From Pseudomonadota bacterium (GTDB lineage Bacteria > Pseudomonadota > Gammaproteobacteria > Burkholderiales > Burkholderiaceae_C): a stretch of 39,337 nucleotides of DNA. Location: NCBI GenBank assembly GCA_018241325.1, contig JAFEEB010000075.1:1-39337 (forward strand), written 5' to 3'. The position numbers were made by a program, and so were the translations under genes. Numbering within the stretch: position 1 is the first letter of the stretch; every line of letters begins with the position of its first letter. The notes beneath the pieces are model-generated. The model was not told the origin of the DNA. It saw nothing but the letters and a program-made list of their open reading frames with translations, and ran no database searches. Below are positions 1 through 8,152 of this stretch, piece after piece.

Positions 1-93
1 GCGCGAATCCCGCAGCGCGCAGCGTGGAGGGTTCCGGTTTTCGCGCCGGGCCGTTCCCAAGCGCGAACCCCGCAGCGCGCCAGCGCGGAGGGG
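1..93 (+). repeat. Two copies of a GC-rich upstream repeat
   Basis: Copy one (1-31) and copy two (52-93) share GCGCGAAYCCCGCAGCGCGC followed by CAGCG-GAGGG. The second copy ends in GGAGGGG, which serves as the ribosome binding site of the oxidoreductase gene at 99. A third copy lies at 24688-24728, again directly before a start codon, and shares the preceding CCCAAGCGCGAA with copy two. No protein-coding content is seen here. Confidence 0.7.
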
Positions 94-98
94 CGTCA

Positions 99-761
99 AT
101 GACCCTGCGCCGCATCGCCGTGGCCGGCGCCACCGGCCTGGTCGGCCGCTGCCTGGTGCAGCAGCTGTGCGCCGAGCCGGGCGTGGCCGAGGTGCACGGG
201 CTGGCGCGCCGGCCGCTGGACTGGACGCACCCCAAGCTGCAGATGCACCGGGTGGACTTTGCCGCCCTGCCCGCCTTGCCGGCTGTGGACGAGGTCTATC
301 TGGCCCTGGGCACCACCATCAAGATCGCGGGCAGCCAGCCGGCGTTTCGGGCGGTGGACTTCGACGCCAACCTGGCCGTGGCCCGCGCTGCCCAGGCCGC
401 CGGCGCGCGCCGCGCGGGCCTGGTCAGCGCCATGGGGGCCAACGCCAAGTCCGGCGTGTTTTACAGCCGCATCAAGGGCGAGCTGGAAGACGCGCTGGCG
501 GCGCTGGGCTTCGACGCGCTGGTGATCGCGCGCCCCTCCATGCTGCGCGGCGACCGCGCCGTGCTGGGCCAGCCGGTGCGTGCCGGCGAGCTGCGCTGGG
601 CCCGGCTGGACGCCCTGCTGCGCCCGCTGATCCCCGCCAGCTACCGCGCCATCGACGCCGCCGACGTGGCGGCTGCGCTGCGCCGGCATGTGCCCATGGC
701 GCAGGGGCGCGTGCTGCTGCCCTCGGGCGCCATGCAAGGCGCCAACACATCGGGAGCTTGA
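99..761 (+). CDS. NAD(P)-binding oxidoreductase, atypical SDR / YbjT-like
   Basis: This 220-residue protein is a Rossmann-fold oxidoreductase of the NAD(P)H-binding / HTATIP2-like atypical SDR group. The N-terminus holds a dinucleotide-binding GxxGxxG (GATGLVG, residues 10-16) after a short beta strand. A YSRIK segment around residue 130 resembles the YxxxK catalytic pair, and IARPSMLRG follows as usual in this group. The substrate is unknown. The ATG at 99 was chosen because a strong GGAGGGG lies 6-10 bases upstream; an in-frame ATG at 24 would add a low-complexity tail encoded by the upstream repeat. The stop lies 2 bases before the ATG of the S-formylglutathione hydrolase gene, so the two are probably cotranscribed and translationally coupled. 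Confidence 0.85.
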   Translation: MTLRRIAVAGATGLVGRCLVQQLCAEPGVAEVHGLARRPLDWTHPKLQMHRVDFAALPALPAVDEVYLALGTTIKIAGSQPAFRAVDFDANLAVARAAQAAGARRAGLVSAMGANAKSGVFYSRIKGELEDALAALGFDALVIARPSMLRGDRAVLGQPVRAGELRWARLDALLRPLIPASYRAIDAADVAAALRRHVPMAQGRVLLPSGAMQGANTSGA

Positions 762-763
762 CC

Positions 764-1597
764 ATGGAACGCATCGAACACCACGCCAGCTTTGGCGGCC
801 GGCAAGAGGTGTGGCAGCACGCCAGCCGCAGCACCGGCACGCCGATGAAGTTCGGCATCTACCTGCCCGAGGCGGCGGTGCGCGGCCAGAAGTGCCCGGT
901 GCTGTACTGGCTGTCGGGCCTGACCTGCACCGAACAGAACTTCATCACCAAGGCCGGCGCGCAGCAGCACGCGGCGCGGCACGGCCTGATCGTGGTGGCG
1001 CCCGACACCAGCCCGCGCGGCGTCGATGTGGCCGACGACGCGGCCTATGACCTGGGCCAGGGCGCGGGCTTCTACCTCAACGCAACGCAGCAGCCCTGGG
1101 CCGCGCACTACCGCATGCAGGACTACGTGGCGCGCGAACTGCCGGCGCTCGTCGAGCAGCACTTTGCGGCCACCGATGCGCGCTCGATCTTCGGCCACAG
1201 CATGGGCGGGCACGGCGCGCTCGTCACCGCGCTGCGCCATCCGGGGCGGTATCGCAGCGTGTCGGCCTTTGCACCCATTGCCGCGCCGGCGCAGGTGCCT
1301 TGGGGGCAAAAGGCACTGACGGCGTATCTGGGCGAAGACCCCAAGGCGTGGGCCGAGTGGGACGCCGCGGCGCTGATTGCCCAAGCGCGCAGCGAACGCC
1401 TGCCGCTGCTGATCGACCAGGGCGAGGCCGACGAATTCCTGCCGCAGCTGCGCCCGGATTTGCTGCAGGCGGCGTGCGCCCGAGTGGGTCACCCGATCAC
1501 CCTGCGCATGCAGCCGGGCTACGACCACAGCTACTACTTCATCGCCAGCTTCATGGGCGAGCACGTGGCGCATCACGCGGCGGCGCTGCGCGGGTGA
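764..1597 (+). CDS. fghA: S-formylglutathione hydrolase
   Basis: This 277-residue cytosolic serine esterase hydrolyses S-formylglutathione to formate and glutathione, the second step of glutathione-dependent formaldehyde detoxification. It has the esterase D layout: an SGLTC oxyanion-region motif (51-55), nucleophile Ser146 in GHSMGG, Asp223 in the GEADEFL segment, and His255 in GYDHSYYF. Length matches the family (about 280). The partner alcohol dehydrogenase (adhC/frmA), usually adjacent, is not in this window and may lie upstream of base 1. A GGGAGC ribosome site sits at 752-757, inside the end of the preceding gene, which ends 2 bases upstream. Assignment is secure from the complete catalytic triad and family-specific motifs. 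Confidence 0.96.
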   Translation: MERIEHHASFGGRQEVWQHASRSTGTPMKFGIYLPEAAVRGQKCPVLYWLSGLTCTEQNFITKAGAQQHAARHGLIVVAPDTSPRGVDVADDAAYDLGQGAGFYLNATQQPWAAHYRMQDYVARELPALVEQHFAATDARSIFGHSMGGHGALVTALRHPGRYRSVSAFAPIAAPAQVPWGQKALTAYLGEDPKAWAEWDAAALIAQARSERLPLLIDQGEADEFLPQLRPDLLQAACARVGHPITLRMQPGYDHSYYFIASFMGEHVAHHAAALRG

Positions 1598-1609
1598 ATT
1601 GCGCGGTTG

Positions 1610-1792
1610 TTGGGGGCCGAACGTCGGGTTTTCGTGCCTCAACCCGACCTACGAAGACTTTGGGCGGCGTGCAACGCAGTCGGTCGAGTTGGCGAAGCGC
1701 AACCCGACGTAGTCCTGAAATGATAGCTGTCGTCGCTTGCCCATCAAGCGCTACAACCCTGTAGGTTGGGTTGGCGAAGCGTCACCCGACAT
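1610..1792. repeat. Cluster of short intergenic palindromic repeats
   Basis: The space after fghA contains three related units. GTCGGGTT and AACCCGAC form a hairpin at about 1622-1648. TTGGCGAAGCGCAACCCGAC lies at about 1690-1709. GGTTGGGTTGGCGAAGCGTC followed by ACCCGAC lies at about 1764-1790. These belong to a type of REP-like repeat (GTAGGTTGGGTTnGCGAAGC) that I recall as common in beta- and gammaproteobacteria. A copy of the AGCT/GCGC repeat family lies between the second and third units. The region sits between convergent genes, so the hairpins could also help terminate transcription. Confidence 0.65.
1714..1760 (+). repeat. AGCT/GCGC repeat family, copy A (intergenic)
   Basis: The core runs from AGCT (1725) to GCGC (ending 1751), 27 bases, with the palindrome CGCTTG-CCCAT-CAAGCG inside. 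The same 27-base spacing occurs in the copies inside the MFS, parB and moaC genes. It is embedded among the GTCGGGTT repeats. Confidence 0.6.
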
Positions 1793-1846
1793 GACGCGCA
1801 CCCGAGCGGGCGCCACTGCTTGCGCGCCGGCGGGCTTCGGTGGCGC

Positions 1847-2860
1847 TCAGTAATTGACGACCACCGTCACCGTGTCGCTGTAGCTGTCGGGCTGATAGTC
1901 GGCCGAGGGCGCGCGCACGTACACCGTGTGGGATTTGGCGACGCCGGTGCCGCTGCCGGCCACGCCGTTGCCGGCGCTGGAGGCCGTGGCGGTATTGCCC
2001 CAGAGGGTGGTCATGCCGGCGTTCTGGTACAGCTGATACGGCACCTTGTCGGTGTTGCCCGGGGGGGCGGACATCAGGCCGGCGCCCACGGTGCTGTTGT
2101 TGGACGGACGCAGGCCGACGTAATACGGCGTGGTGTTGCTGCAGGTGATGCTGATGTTGCCGTTGTTGGCAACGTTGGCGGCGCTGGCGGGGACGGTGCC
2201 CAGGTCGACGTCGGAGACGGCGTTCACCACGCATTGCTTGGTGACGGTGGCGCTGACGGTGAAGGGGAAATAGCTGCCTTGATAGGTGCTGGGGCAGGTG
2301 CTCGGAGGGGTGCTGCCCATGACCGCGTTGATCGAAATGGCGGTGTCCACCTGTTGATAGACGTCGGCGTAGCTGCCAGGGATCGCACCCGTTTGCCCGC
2401 CAATGACGCGGCCGTACAGCGGGATCGTGCCGCTGGTCCTGGAGCTGGCGCCGCTGCTCCCGGACAGGGTGAACTGCACAGATGCGGGCGTGGCCGAACC
2501 AAAGCCGTAGCTGCCCCAGATCAGCGTGGTGCGGCCGGGATCCTGGTAGAGCTGGAACTGCAAGGTGTTGGAGCCGCTCAGCATCAGCCGCGGGTTCCAT
2601 TGCCGGCCGAACGGTTCACCGATGTGAAAACACACCATGGCGGAATCGGTTCCACCGTCGTTCTTGCTGCAGCTGTAGCTCAGAGTCGCACTGCCGTCGG
2701 TCTGACTCGACAGCGGGTTGACGGGGCCGAAATTGACGTCGGTCATCGTGGCGGAGCAAGTGAGGACAGCGTGTGCCGGAGCGCTGGCCAGCATCGACAC
2801 CAGCAGCACACCGATGGCGGGCAGCGTGCCGATAAAAAGGGATCGCAGCGACAGTTTCAT
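1847..2860 (-). CDS. Two-domain spore coat U protein, CsuE-like pilus tip adhesin
   Basis: A secreted 337-residue protein with a signal peptide (residues 1-31, ending APAHA) and two tandem spore-coat-protein-U (SCPU) domains, about 32-175 and 195-337. Each domain starts with a Cys-containing strand, and the protein ends with a donor-type strand (SDTVTVVVNY). The second domain has the family's VPYQLYQN and WGNT segments. Two SCPU domains and about 340 residues are what is known for CsuE, the tip adhesin of archaic (Csu) chaperone-usher pili; single-domain members are shaft pilins. The start codon overlaps the usher stop as ATGA, implying translational coupling. It is the last gene of the operon. 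The adhesin role is inferred from family and position. Confidence 0.88.
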   Translation of the reverse strand: MKLSLRSLFIGTLPAIGVLLVSMLASAPAHAVLTCSATMTDVNFGPVNPLSSQTDGSATLSYSCSKNDGGTDSAMVCFHIGEPFGRQWNPRLMLSGSNTLQFQLYQDPGRTTLIWGSYGFGSATPASVQFTLSGSSGASSRTSGTIPLYGRVIGGQTGAIPGSYADVYQQVDTAISINAVMGSTPPSTCPSTYQGSYFPFTVSATVTKQCVVNAVSDVDLGTVPASAANVANNGNISITCSNTTPYYVGLRPSNNSTVGAGLMSAPPGNTDKVPYQLYQNAGMTTLWGNTATASSAGNGVAGSGTGVAKSHTVYVRAPSADYQPDSYSDTVTVVVNY

Positions 2861-5268
2861 GGCCGGGTCTCCGGGGTGCAGCGCAGTGGGCCGATGCGGG
2901 GAATGGCGCCGTCGGCGTCCTTGCGATAGTCCAAGCGTACGCTGCAACGGCCGGCGGGGGTTTGCGCGGCCAACTGGTTGTGTTCGTCCAGCGTGTCCAG
3001 ATAGACCTCGCCGTCGTAGCCGACCACGGCGTGGCTCGATTGGCCGTTGATTGTGACGCGGCTGCCCAGGGGCAGCGGCTGGCCGGCGGCGTCCACCAGG
3101 GTGACCAGGGCCGAGCGCACCGGGGTGATGCCGAACTGCACCAGCGTGCCGGCGCGGTCGGGCGGGGTGGCGATGGCTTCCACGCGGTCGATGCGCAGGT
3201 CGGCCGGCAGGTCCATGGGGTTGATGCCCAGCTTGTTGTTCTGCCAGGCGTTCAGCGGCGTGACCAGCAGGTGGCCGCTGGCGTCGGTGGTGCCGATGGG
3301 GCGGTTTTCCAGCCGCACGGGCACGCCGGGCACGCCGTCGGTGGACACCAGGGCGAAGGCGTCGTAAATCTGGCGCGCGGCAAACAGGTGGCCGCCCATG
3401 AAGACCAGGGCGCCGTTGGCATCGCCATACGCGGTGCTGGCGCCGTTCATCACGTTCACGCCGGCGGCGTAGCGCCCGTAGGTGCCCAGGTAGTTGACCT
3501 CGCCCTGCGCGCCGTGCTGGCCGCTGCCGGCGCGCGCCATCGCGTTCCAGCCCCAGCCGCCGTCGCTGGGCGTGGCGTGGCTGGCGCTGGCCGTCAGCTG
3601 GGTGCCGCCGTTGTCGCGCTGCACGCCGGAGCTGATGCTGGTGCGGCTGTCCAGCGCCCAGCTGAGGTTGACGAACACGCTGTAGAGCTTGCGATCGCTC
3701 AGGTCGCGGTTGGCGGTGAGCGAGAGCGTGGCCTGCCGCCCCAGCGACTTGAACCAGCCCGCGCTGGCGTAGCGCGCGGCGGCCTGGCCGGGGTAGTTTT
3801 GATAGAGGTAGCTGAGCGAGAAGCTGCCCGCGTCGCCCGCGTTGTAGCCCACGGTGGCGCTGCCGCTGGCACGCGCCAGTGCGGTGCCGCTTTGCGCCGC
3901 CACGTCGCGGTACTGACCTTGCGCGCGGGTGCCGGTGAAGGCGACGTTGAAGCGCTCGTTGTTCCAGTTGTAGCCCAGGTTCAGCTGCGTGCCGTGCTGG
4001 CCCGCGCCGCTGGAGCCGGCCAGCGCCCCGCTGGCCACGCCGGCGCTGCCCAGCAGCCAGGCCGCGCCGGCGCCGACGTTGGCCAGGCCGCGCGTGGCTT
4101 CGGCGTGGGCGGCCACGGTCAGGCGGTCGCTCAGGCCGCGGCGCCAGCTGCCGCTGACCATGGGGTCGTGGCCGTAGTCGTTGGAGACCAGGCCGTAGTT
4201 CTGGCGCACGCGGCCCAGCTCGACCGACCAGCTGGTCAGGCCGGGCCTCAGCAGCTGCTGCGTGCCGTAGAGCGAGAAATTGAGCGTGGTGCTGCGCCCG
4301 AAGGCGTCGGTCAGCACCACCTGCGCGTTGCCGGCGCCGCTGATGCTGGGCAGGGTGTTGAGCTGAAACGGCCCGGCCGGTACCTGGCCGTTGTACTGGC
4401 GCATGCCGTTGACGTACAAATCCAGCTGCGAGGGCAGCGTGGCCGAGCCCAGCAGCGAGGGCACGGGGGTGGTGCTGAGGTAGGGTTGCAGCGCGAAGTT
4501 GCTGCCGATCTGGATGCCGCCGATGCGCGTGGCGCGCGTCCAGGGCAGGGCCTGGGTCAGCGTGTCGCCCACGCGCACGGTCAGCAGGCGATCGGGCCAG
4601 GACTGGGACCAGCTGGTGTCCAGCCGCACGGTGCGCGGCTGCTGCGGGGTGTCCACGTTGCCGTGCGTGCTGCGCGCCAGCATCGTGTTGCTCAGCACGC
4701 CCCAGTTGCCGAAGGCGCGCAGCTCGGTGAAGGCGCTCAACGAGCCGGTGCCCGCCGAGCCCGCGCCCTGGCTGCGCGCGCCGTAGAGGTCATAGTTGAG
4801 CAGCAGGCCGGGCGCGCTGCTGACGGGGTGCGCCGCGATGCCCGGCACGGTGAGCGTGGTCTCGGGCAGCTTGAGCAGGTCCAGCGGCGCGATCAGGCCG
4901 ACGCGCTGCAGCGCGCGGTCGTACTGCTGCTGCACGCCGGGCAAGTCATGCAGCGCCACCGGGTCGGGTGTACCGGCCGGCAGCACGAAGCCCAGCGCGC
5001 GCAGGCTGGCCGCCGAGGCCCAGAGCTGGCCGGCGCGCTCGCCGAAGTGCACCAGGCCGCGCGCGCTGCCGTTGAGCGTGACGTCCAGATAAACGTCGTG
5101 GCCGGCTGCGCCCGCCAGGCTGGGCTCGGCCGCGCCCAGCACCGCGCCCGCCACCGCGCTCGCCGGCGCATCGGCGGCGTGGGCGGGCAAGGCCGGCAGG
5201 GCCAGCGCCAGCAGCAGGGCCTCAGCGAGGGCGCTCGGCCAGCGGGACGCTTTGGTCGGTCTTGCCAT
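2857..5268 (-). CDS. Outer membrane usher of the Csu-type pilus (CsuD-like)
   Basis: An 803-residue fimbrial usher that would form the outer membrane pore through which chaperone-bound pilins are assembled. It has a signal peptide (about 1-31, ending LPAHA), an N-terminal PapC-like domain (DVYLDVTLNGSARG near 60), a long beta-barrel region rich in alternating short strands, and a C-terminal domain with VTINGQSSHAVVGYDGEVYL and a final pair of Cys residues. Length fits CsuD-class ushers. The ATG at 5268 lies inside the end of the chaperone gene (47-base overlap); no better start follows before the hydrophobic signal. Its stop overlaps the tip adhesin start (ATGA). The strong overlaps suggest one tightly coupled transcript. 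Confidence 0.93.
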   Translation of the reverse strand: MARPTKASRWPSALAEALLLALALPALPAHAADAPASAVAGAVLGAAEPSLAGAAGHDVYLDVTLNGSARGLVHFGERAGQLWASAASLRALGFVLPAGTPDPVALHDLPGVQQQYDRALQRVGLIAPLDLLKLPETTLTVPGIAAHPVSSAPGLLLNYDLYGARSQGAGSAGTGSLSAFTELRAFGNWGVLSNTMLARSTHGNVDTPQQPRTVRLDTSWSQSWPDRLLTVRVGDTLTQALPWTRATRIGGIQIGSNFALQPYLSTTPVPSLLGSATLPSQLDLYVNGMRQYNGQVPAGPFQLNTLPSISGAGNAQVVLTDAFGRSTTLNFSLYGTQQLLRPGLTSWSVELGRVRQNYGLVSNDYGHDPMVSGSWRRGLSDRLTVAAHAEATRGLANVGAGAAWLLGSAGVASGALAGSSGAGQHGTQLNLGYNWNNERFNVAFTGTRAQGQYRDVAAQSGTALARASGSATVGYNAGDAGSFSLSYLYQNYPGQAAARYASAGWFKSLGRQATLSLTANRDLSDRKLYSVFVNLSWALDSRTSISSGVQRDNGGTQLTASASHATPSDGGWGWNAMARAGSGQHGAQGEVNYLGTYGRYAAGVNVMNGASTAYGDANGALVFMGGHLFAARQIYDAFALVSTDGVPGVPVRLENRPIGTTDASGHLLVTPLNAWQNNKLGINPMDLPADLRIDRVEAIATPPDRAGTLVQFGITPVRSALVTLVDAAGQPLPLGSRVTINGQSSHAVVGYDGEVYLDTLDEHNQLAAQTPAGRCSVRLDYRKDADGAIPRIGPLRCTPETRP

Positions 5269-5947
5269 TGATCATTGCTTCCCATTGGCCGCCGGCGAGG
5301 GCGGCCGCCGGCACCTTCACGGCCCAGCGCATGTGCATGCCGGGCAGCACGTAGCCCAGCAGGCCGGGCGCCACGGGGGTGCGCTGGCCGGCGGGGTCGA
5401 TGTAGGTCAGGTCGGCCAGCTGGGCGTGCGTGCCGCCGGCATTGCTGACGGCCAGCCAGGTCTTGTCGCCCTCGCGCTGCAGCGCCCATTGCAGCTGCGG
5501 CTCGCTGGCCGGCATGCCCAAGGGCTGCACGAACACGGGCACCGAGTAGCGCAGCACGTATTGCAGGCCCTTGCGCGCCGGGTCTTCGCTGGGCAGCTCG
5601 TCGATGATGAGGCGGTAGGCCTGCTCGGCGCCGCCCGTGGGTGGCGCGCCCAGGCGAATGGCGCGGATCAGCTGGCGCTCGCCCACGGCCAGCTCGATCA
5701 TGGGCGGGCTGGCCAGCAGCTCCTTGGTGGGCGCCAGCTGGTCGGCGTCGTTCTCCTGCGTCCAGCGGAACACGCGCACCTGCGCGCGCACCGGGGTGTC
5801 GCCGGTGTTGGACAGCCACAGGCCCTCGGCGTTTTGCGTGGCCGGCACGTCGATGGAGACGGGCGAGACCTGCAGGCCGCTGGCGCTGGCGGCGGCGCCA
5901 GCCAGCAGGGTGGCGGCGGCGAGAACGCAGGAGAGGAGTCGGCGCAT
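5222..5947 (-). CDS. Periplasmic pilus chaperone (CsuC-like, PapD fold)
   Basis: A 241-residue periplasmic chaperone expected to deliver SCPU pilins to the usher by donor-strand complementation. A signal peptide covers about residues 1-22. The N-terminal Ig-like domain (23-145) shows LQVSPVSIDVPATQNAEGLWLSNTG, the RVFRWTQ strand, then RQLIRAIRLGAPPTGGAEQAYRLIIDELP, which is the conserved G1-strand/interdomain signature of this chaperone branch. The C-terminal domain ends with the MHMRWAVKVP strand. Shorter than the classical CsuC (about 277). The gene is preceded by the minor pilin (28 bases upstream) and overlaps the usher start by 47 bases. Confidence 0.93.
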   Translation of the reverse strand: MRRLLSCVLAAATLLAGAAASASGLQVSPVSIDVPATQNAEGLWLSNTGDTPVRAQVRVFRWTQENDADQLAPTKELLASPPMIELAVGERQLIRAIRLGAPPTGGAEQAYRLIIDELPSEDPARKGLQYVLRYSVPVFVQPLGMPASEPQLQWALQREGDKTWLAVSNAGGTHAQLADLTYIDPAGQRTPVAPGLLGYVLPGMHMRWAVKVPAAALAGGQWEAMINGKTDQSVPLAERPR

Positions 5948-5975
5948 GGGATGCCTGAGGAAGACGAGGAGCGAG

Positions 5976-6344
5976 TCAATAGTCCACGTGGACCGTCACG
6001 GGTGATTCGGCGGTGCGGCCCGTGCGCACGGTGTCAGCCGCCAGGGTGGCACTGATGGCATCCATGCCGCGCCCCGTGGCCGCGAGGCCGAAGGGGGCCG
6101 ATGCCGACAGGCCGATGGCGAACGGCGTCTTGCGCGAGCAGCGGATCAGCAGGGCCGAAGCGTCGCCCCGTGCCACGCCCGCCGCATCAGGCCCGAGGCC
6201 GGGATGCGGCGGCGCCGACACATGGCAGGTCGAAAGCACTTGCAGCCGGACCGGGAAGCTCAGGCTGGCCTGCCCCGCCTGGGCCGTCGCACCGGCGCAC
6301 AAGGCCAGCAGGGCGGCTTGGGCGATACGGGTACGGGGGCGCAT
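5976..6344 (-). CDS. Short, divergent spore coat U domain protein (minor pilin?)
   Basis: A 122-residue predicted secreted protein with a signal peptide (about 1-26, ending AQAGQA), an STCHVS strand, a second Cys in LLIRCSRKTPFAIGLSASAP, and an SPVTVHVDY end. These are the N-terminal, middle and C-terminal landmarks of an SCPU domain. The usual VPYxLYQ...WGN middle section of about 40 residues is absent, so the domain is about 90 residues instead of 130-140. The frame is open and codon use looks normal, so it is probably a compact minor subunit, but a deleted, decaying pilin gene is possible. It lies 49 bases after the major pilin gene and 28 bases before the chaperone, the position of csuA/csuB in Csu operons. 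Its ribosome site is weak. Confidence 0.75.
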   Translation of the reverse strand: MRPRTRIAQAALLALCAGATAQAGQASLSFPVRLQVLSTCHVSAPPHPGLGPDAAGVARGDASALLIRCSRKTPFAIGLSASAPFGLAATGRGMDAISATLAADTVRTGRTAESPVTVHVDY

Positions 6345-6393
6345 GGGCGAGCTGGGGCGAGGGCCGCCGGTCGAGCCGGTGCGCCACGGGCGA

Positions 6394-6924
6394 TCAGTAG
6401 GTGATGTTGACCGTGACGGTGTCTTTGTAGGCGTCGGGCGTGAAGTCCACATTGGTCGCCTTGGCGAAGACGGTGTAGCTTTTCGCTTTGCCAGCCGCCA
6501 TGCCGTCGCCGGTGCCGGCCTTGGTGTTGGTGCCGATGGTGTTGCCCCAGGCCGGGCCCGTCGCGGTGTCTTGCAGCAGGGCGTAGGGCACCTTGTCCGT
6601 ATTGCCCGCAATGACACCGGTCATGTTGCCGTTGCCATTGGCGTCGCCGCTGTTGGCGGCCGAGGGCGCCATGCCGATATTGAACGCCGTGCCCTTGGAG
6701 CAGTTGACCGCGAACGTGGTGCTGCCCGTCAGGTTGACCGCAGTGGCGGTGGCGACCTGCGATCCCAGGTCAATGTCGATCGGCGCGGTGGCGACCTTGC
6801 AAGTCTTGGTGATCGTCAGTTTGACCAGGAAGGTGGGAGCCGGCGTGATCGAGTCGGCGTGCGCCGCGCCAGCGACGGTGCCCAGGGCGATCAGGGCCAG
6901 CTTGGCGATGAGTTGCTTTTTCAT
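6394..6924 (-). CDS. Spore coat U domain major pilin (CsuA/B-like)
   Basis: A 176-residue single-domain SCPU protein, the likely shaft subunit and first gene of the pilus operon. A signal peptide (MKKQLIAKLA...AAHA, 1-23) precedes the mature protein. Visible landmarks are TCKVATAPIDIDLGS with the first Cys, FAVNCSKGTAFNIG with the second, DKVPYALLQD, WGNT, and the final DTVTVNITY strand. Length matches CsuA/B. The ATG at 6924 is chosen because it begins a classical signal peptide; longer in-frame extensions are non-secretory and Pro/Arg rich. No strong Shine-Dalgarno is seen. Regulation would come from the long divergent intergenic region that follows at higher coordinates. Confidence 0.9.
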   Translation of the reverse strand: MKKQLIAKLALIALGTVAGAAHADSITPAPTFLVKLTITKTCKVATAPIDIDLGSQVATATAVNLTGSTTFAVNCSKGTAFNIGMAPSAANSGDANGNGNMTGVIAGNTDKVPYALLQDTATGPAWGNTIGTNTKAGTGDGMAAGKAKSYTVFAKATNVDFTPDAYKDTVTVNITY

Positions 6925-7415
6925 GATGTGTGGACTTTCGTGCGGCGTGCCGCGGAGGTTGATGGGGTGGTCAATGGGTATCGGTGAGCAAAGACCCGGA
7001 AGTCGAAAGTAGTCTTTGCGGGCGGCGAATCTTAGGGGCGAAGTGGCCGCGGCACCTAATTTTTTCTGCTCAAAAACTGTGCAAAACAGCACGCTGTCGC
7101 GGGGCAACGACAGGGGTGCTCAGCGGCTTTCGACGTTCCGTGAACAAGTTCACGCGGCAAGGCGCCGGGAGATACGGCGGTTCGCGGGACGAAGTCCAAG
7201 GAATTACATGAATCAACGTGCTCGGCGGCGGGCGCCGGGCGAATGCCCGGGGCCTTTCGGTGGACGTCGCGCGCCCTTGCCCGGCGAGCTGTTCGAGCCC
7301 CCCGGGCCCCGCGCCCAGGGGCCTGGCGCCGGGGACCGGGCGAACGCGTGCGTACCCGTGGAACTTGTGCTACGGTGACGGCGCCCGAACTTTCGCAATG
7401 CGAGGGAGTGCGCAG
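6925..7415. promoter_or_regulatory. 491-bp divergent intergenic region between the pilus operon and the dehydrogenase operon
   Basis: No convincing gene is seen. The AT-rich stretch at 7058-7092 is the best place for a pilus promoter: on the minus strand TTGCAC and AATTAG lie 17 bases apart (low confidence). A perfect 8-bp inverted repeat GCAAAGAC/GTCTTTGC (6988-6995, 7012-7019) lies in the presumed pilin leader. CTGTCG/CGACAG (about 7093-7112) and the palindrome CGTGAAC-AA-GTTCACG (7139-7154) are candidate operators. From 7200 to 7400 the sequence is very GC-rich with CCCGG/CCGGG hairpins. The dehydrogenase operon has GAGGGAG as ribosome site at 7402-7408. Confidence 0.45.
7139..7154. promoter_or_regulatory. 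Perfect 7-bp inverted repeat, candidate operator
   Basis: CGTGAAC-AA-GTTCACG is a perfect palindrome with a 2-base centre in the divergent region between the pilus and dehydrogenase operons. Its size and symmetry fit a dimeric regulator site. No regulator gene is adjacent, so the binding protein is unknown. Confidence 0.35.
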
Positions 7416-8150
7416 ATGAACGACGATCGGCAGCCACCCACCACGTGGCACGCGTTGAAGCCGCCCGAAAGCCGGCCCAACCGGCGCTTCATGCTGAAGG
7501 CGGCGGTGGGCAGCGGGGCGGTGCTGCTGGCCGGCGGGCCGTCGGCCACGCAAGCGGCCAAGGCCCTGCTGGACGAGTACAAGCCGGTGTACTTCAGCGG
7601 CGCCGAGTGGGCGTTCGTGCGTGCGGCCTGCGCGCGCCTGATCCCGTCGGGCGGCGACGGGCCGGGCGCGATCGAGGCGCAGGTGCCGGTGTTCATCGAC
7701 CGGCAGATGGCCGGTGATTTCGGCAAGGGCAGCGACTGGTTCATGGGCGGCCCGCACGACCCCAGCGCGGACCCGCAGCGGGGCTTTCAGTCGCCCCTGG
7801 CGCCGGCGCAGATTTACCGCGAGGCCATCTCGGCCGTCGATGGCTGGTGCACGCTGAACAAGGGCAAGGTCTTTGCCGTGCTGGACGAAGCGGCGCAGGA
7901 CGAGGTGCTCAAGACGCTGCAGGCCGGCAAGCTGGGCCTGCGGGCGGAGTTGCGCGACTTCTTCGGGTTTCTGCTGCAAAACTCGAAGGAAGGCTTTCTG
8001 GCCGACCCGATGTATGGCGGCAACCACCAGATGGTGGGCTGGAAGCACATCGGCTTTCCCGGCGCGCGGGGCGCGTTTCTGGAGTGGGCCAATGACCAGG
8101 GCAAGCCGTATCCGCTGGGGCCGGTGGCCATTTCCGGTGAAAGGGGTTGA
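7416..8150 (+). CDS. Gluconate 2-dehydrogenase subunit 3 family protein (Tat-exported small subunit)
   Basis: A 244-residue small (gamma) subunit of a membrane-bound FAD dehydrogenase of the gluconate/sorbitol/glucose dehydrogenase type. An early NRRFMLK (residues 22-28) followed by a hydrophobic Ala/Gly stretch and TQAAKA is a twin-arginine signal, so the folded complex is probably exported with its flavoprotein by hitchhiking. Family landmarks include FSGAEWAFVRAACARLIPS, the DPMYGGNHQMVGWKHIGFPG segment, and a P-A-R region near the end. It lacks cofactor motifs, as expected for a chaperone-like subunit. GAGGGAG at 7402-7408 supports the ATG at 7416. The large-subunit ATG follows the stop by 2 bases. 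Confidence 0.9.
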   Translation: MNDDRQPPTTWHALKPPESRPNRRFMLKAAVGSGAVLLAGGPSATQAAKALLDEYKPVYFSGAEWAFVRAACARLIPSGGDGPGAIEAQVPVFIDRQMAGDFGKGSDWFMGGPHDPSADPQRGFQSPLAPAQIYREAISAVDGWCTLNKGKVFAVLDEAAQDEVLKTLQAGKLGLRAELRDFFGFLLQNSKEGFLADPMYGGNHQMVGWKHIGFPGARGAFLEWANDQGKPYPLGPVAISGERG

Positions 8151-8152
8151 GC

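Noticed and set aside
2962-5271. Long plus-strand open frame (769 codons) opposite the usher gene
   Set aside because: It is a GC-rich antisense frame with Gln/His/Arg/Ala-rich low-complexity translation and no family motifs; the usher on the other strand is clear.
5984-5995. GTCCACGTGGAC as another parS site
   Set aside because: Only the central CACGTG matches; flanking positions differ from TGTTnCACGTGAAACA, and it is far from the par genes.
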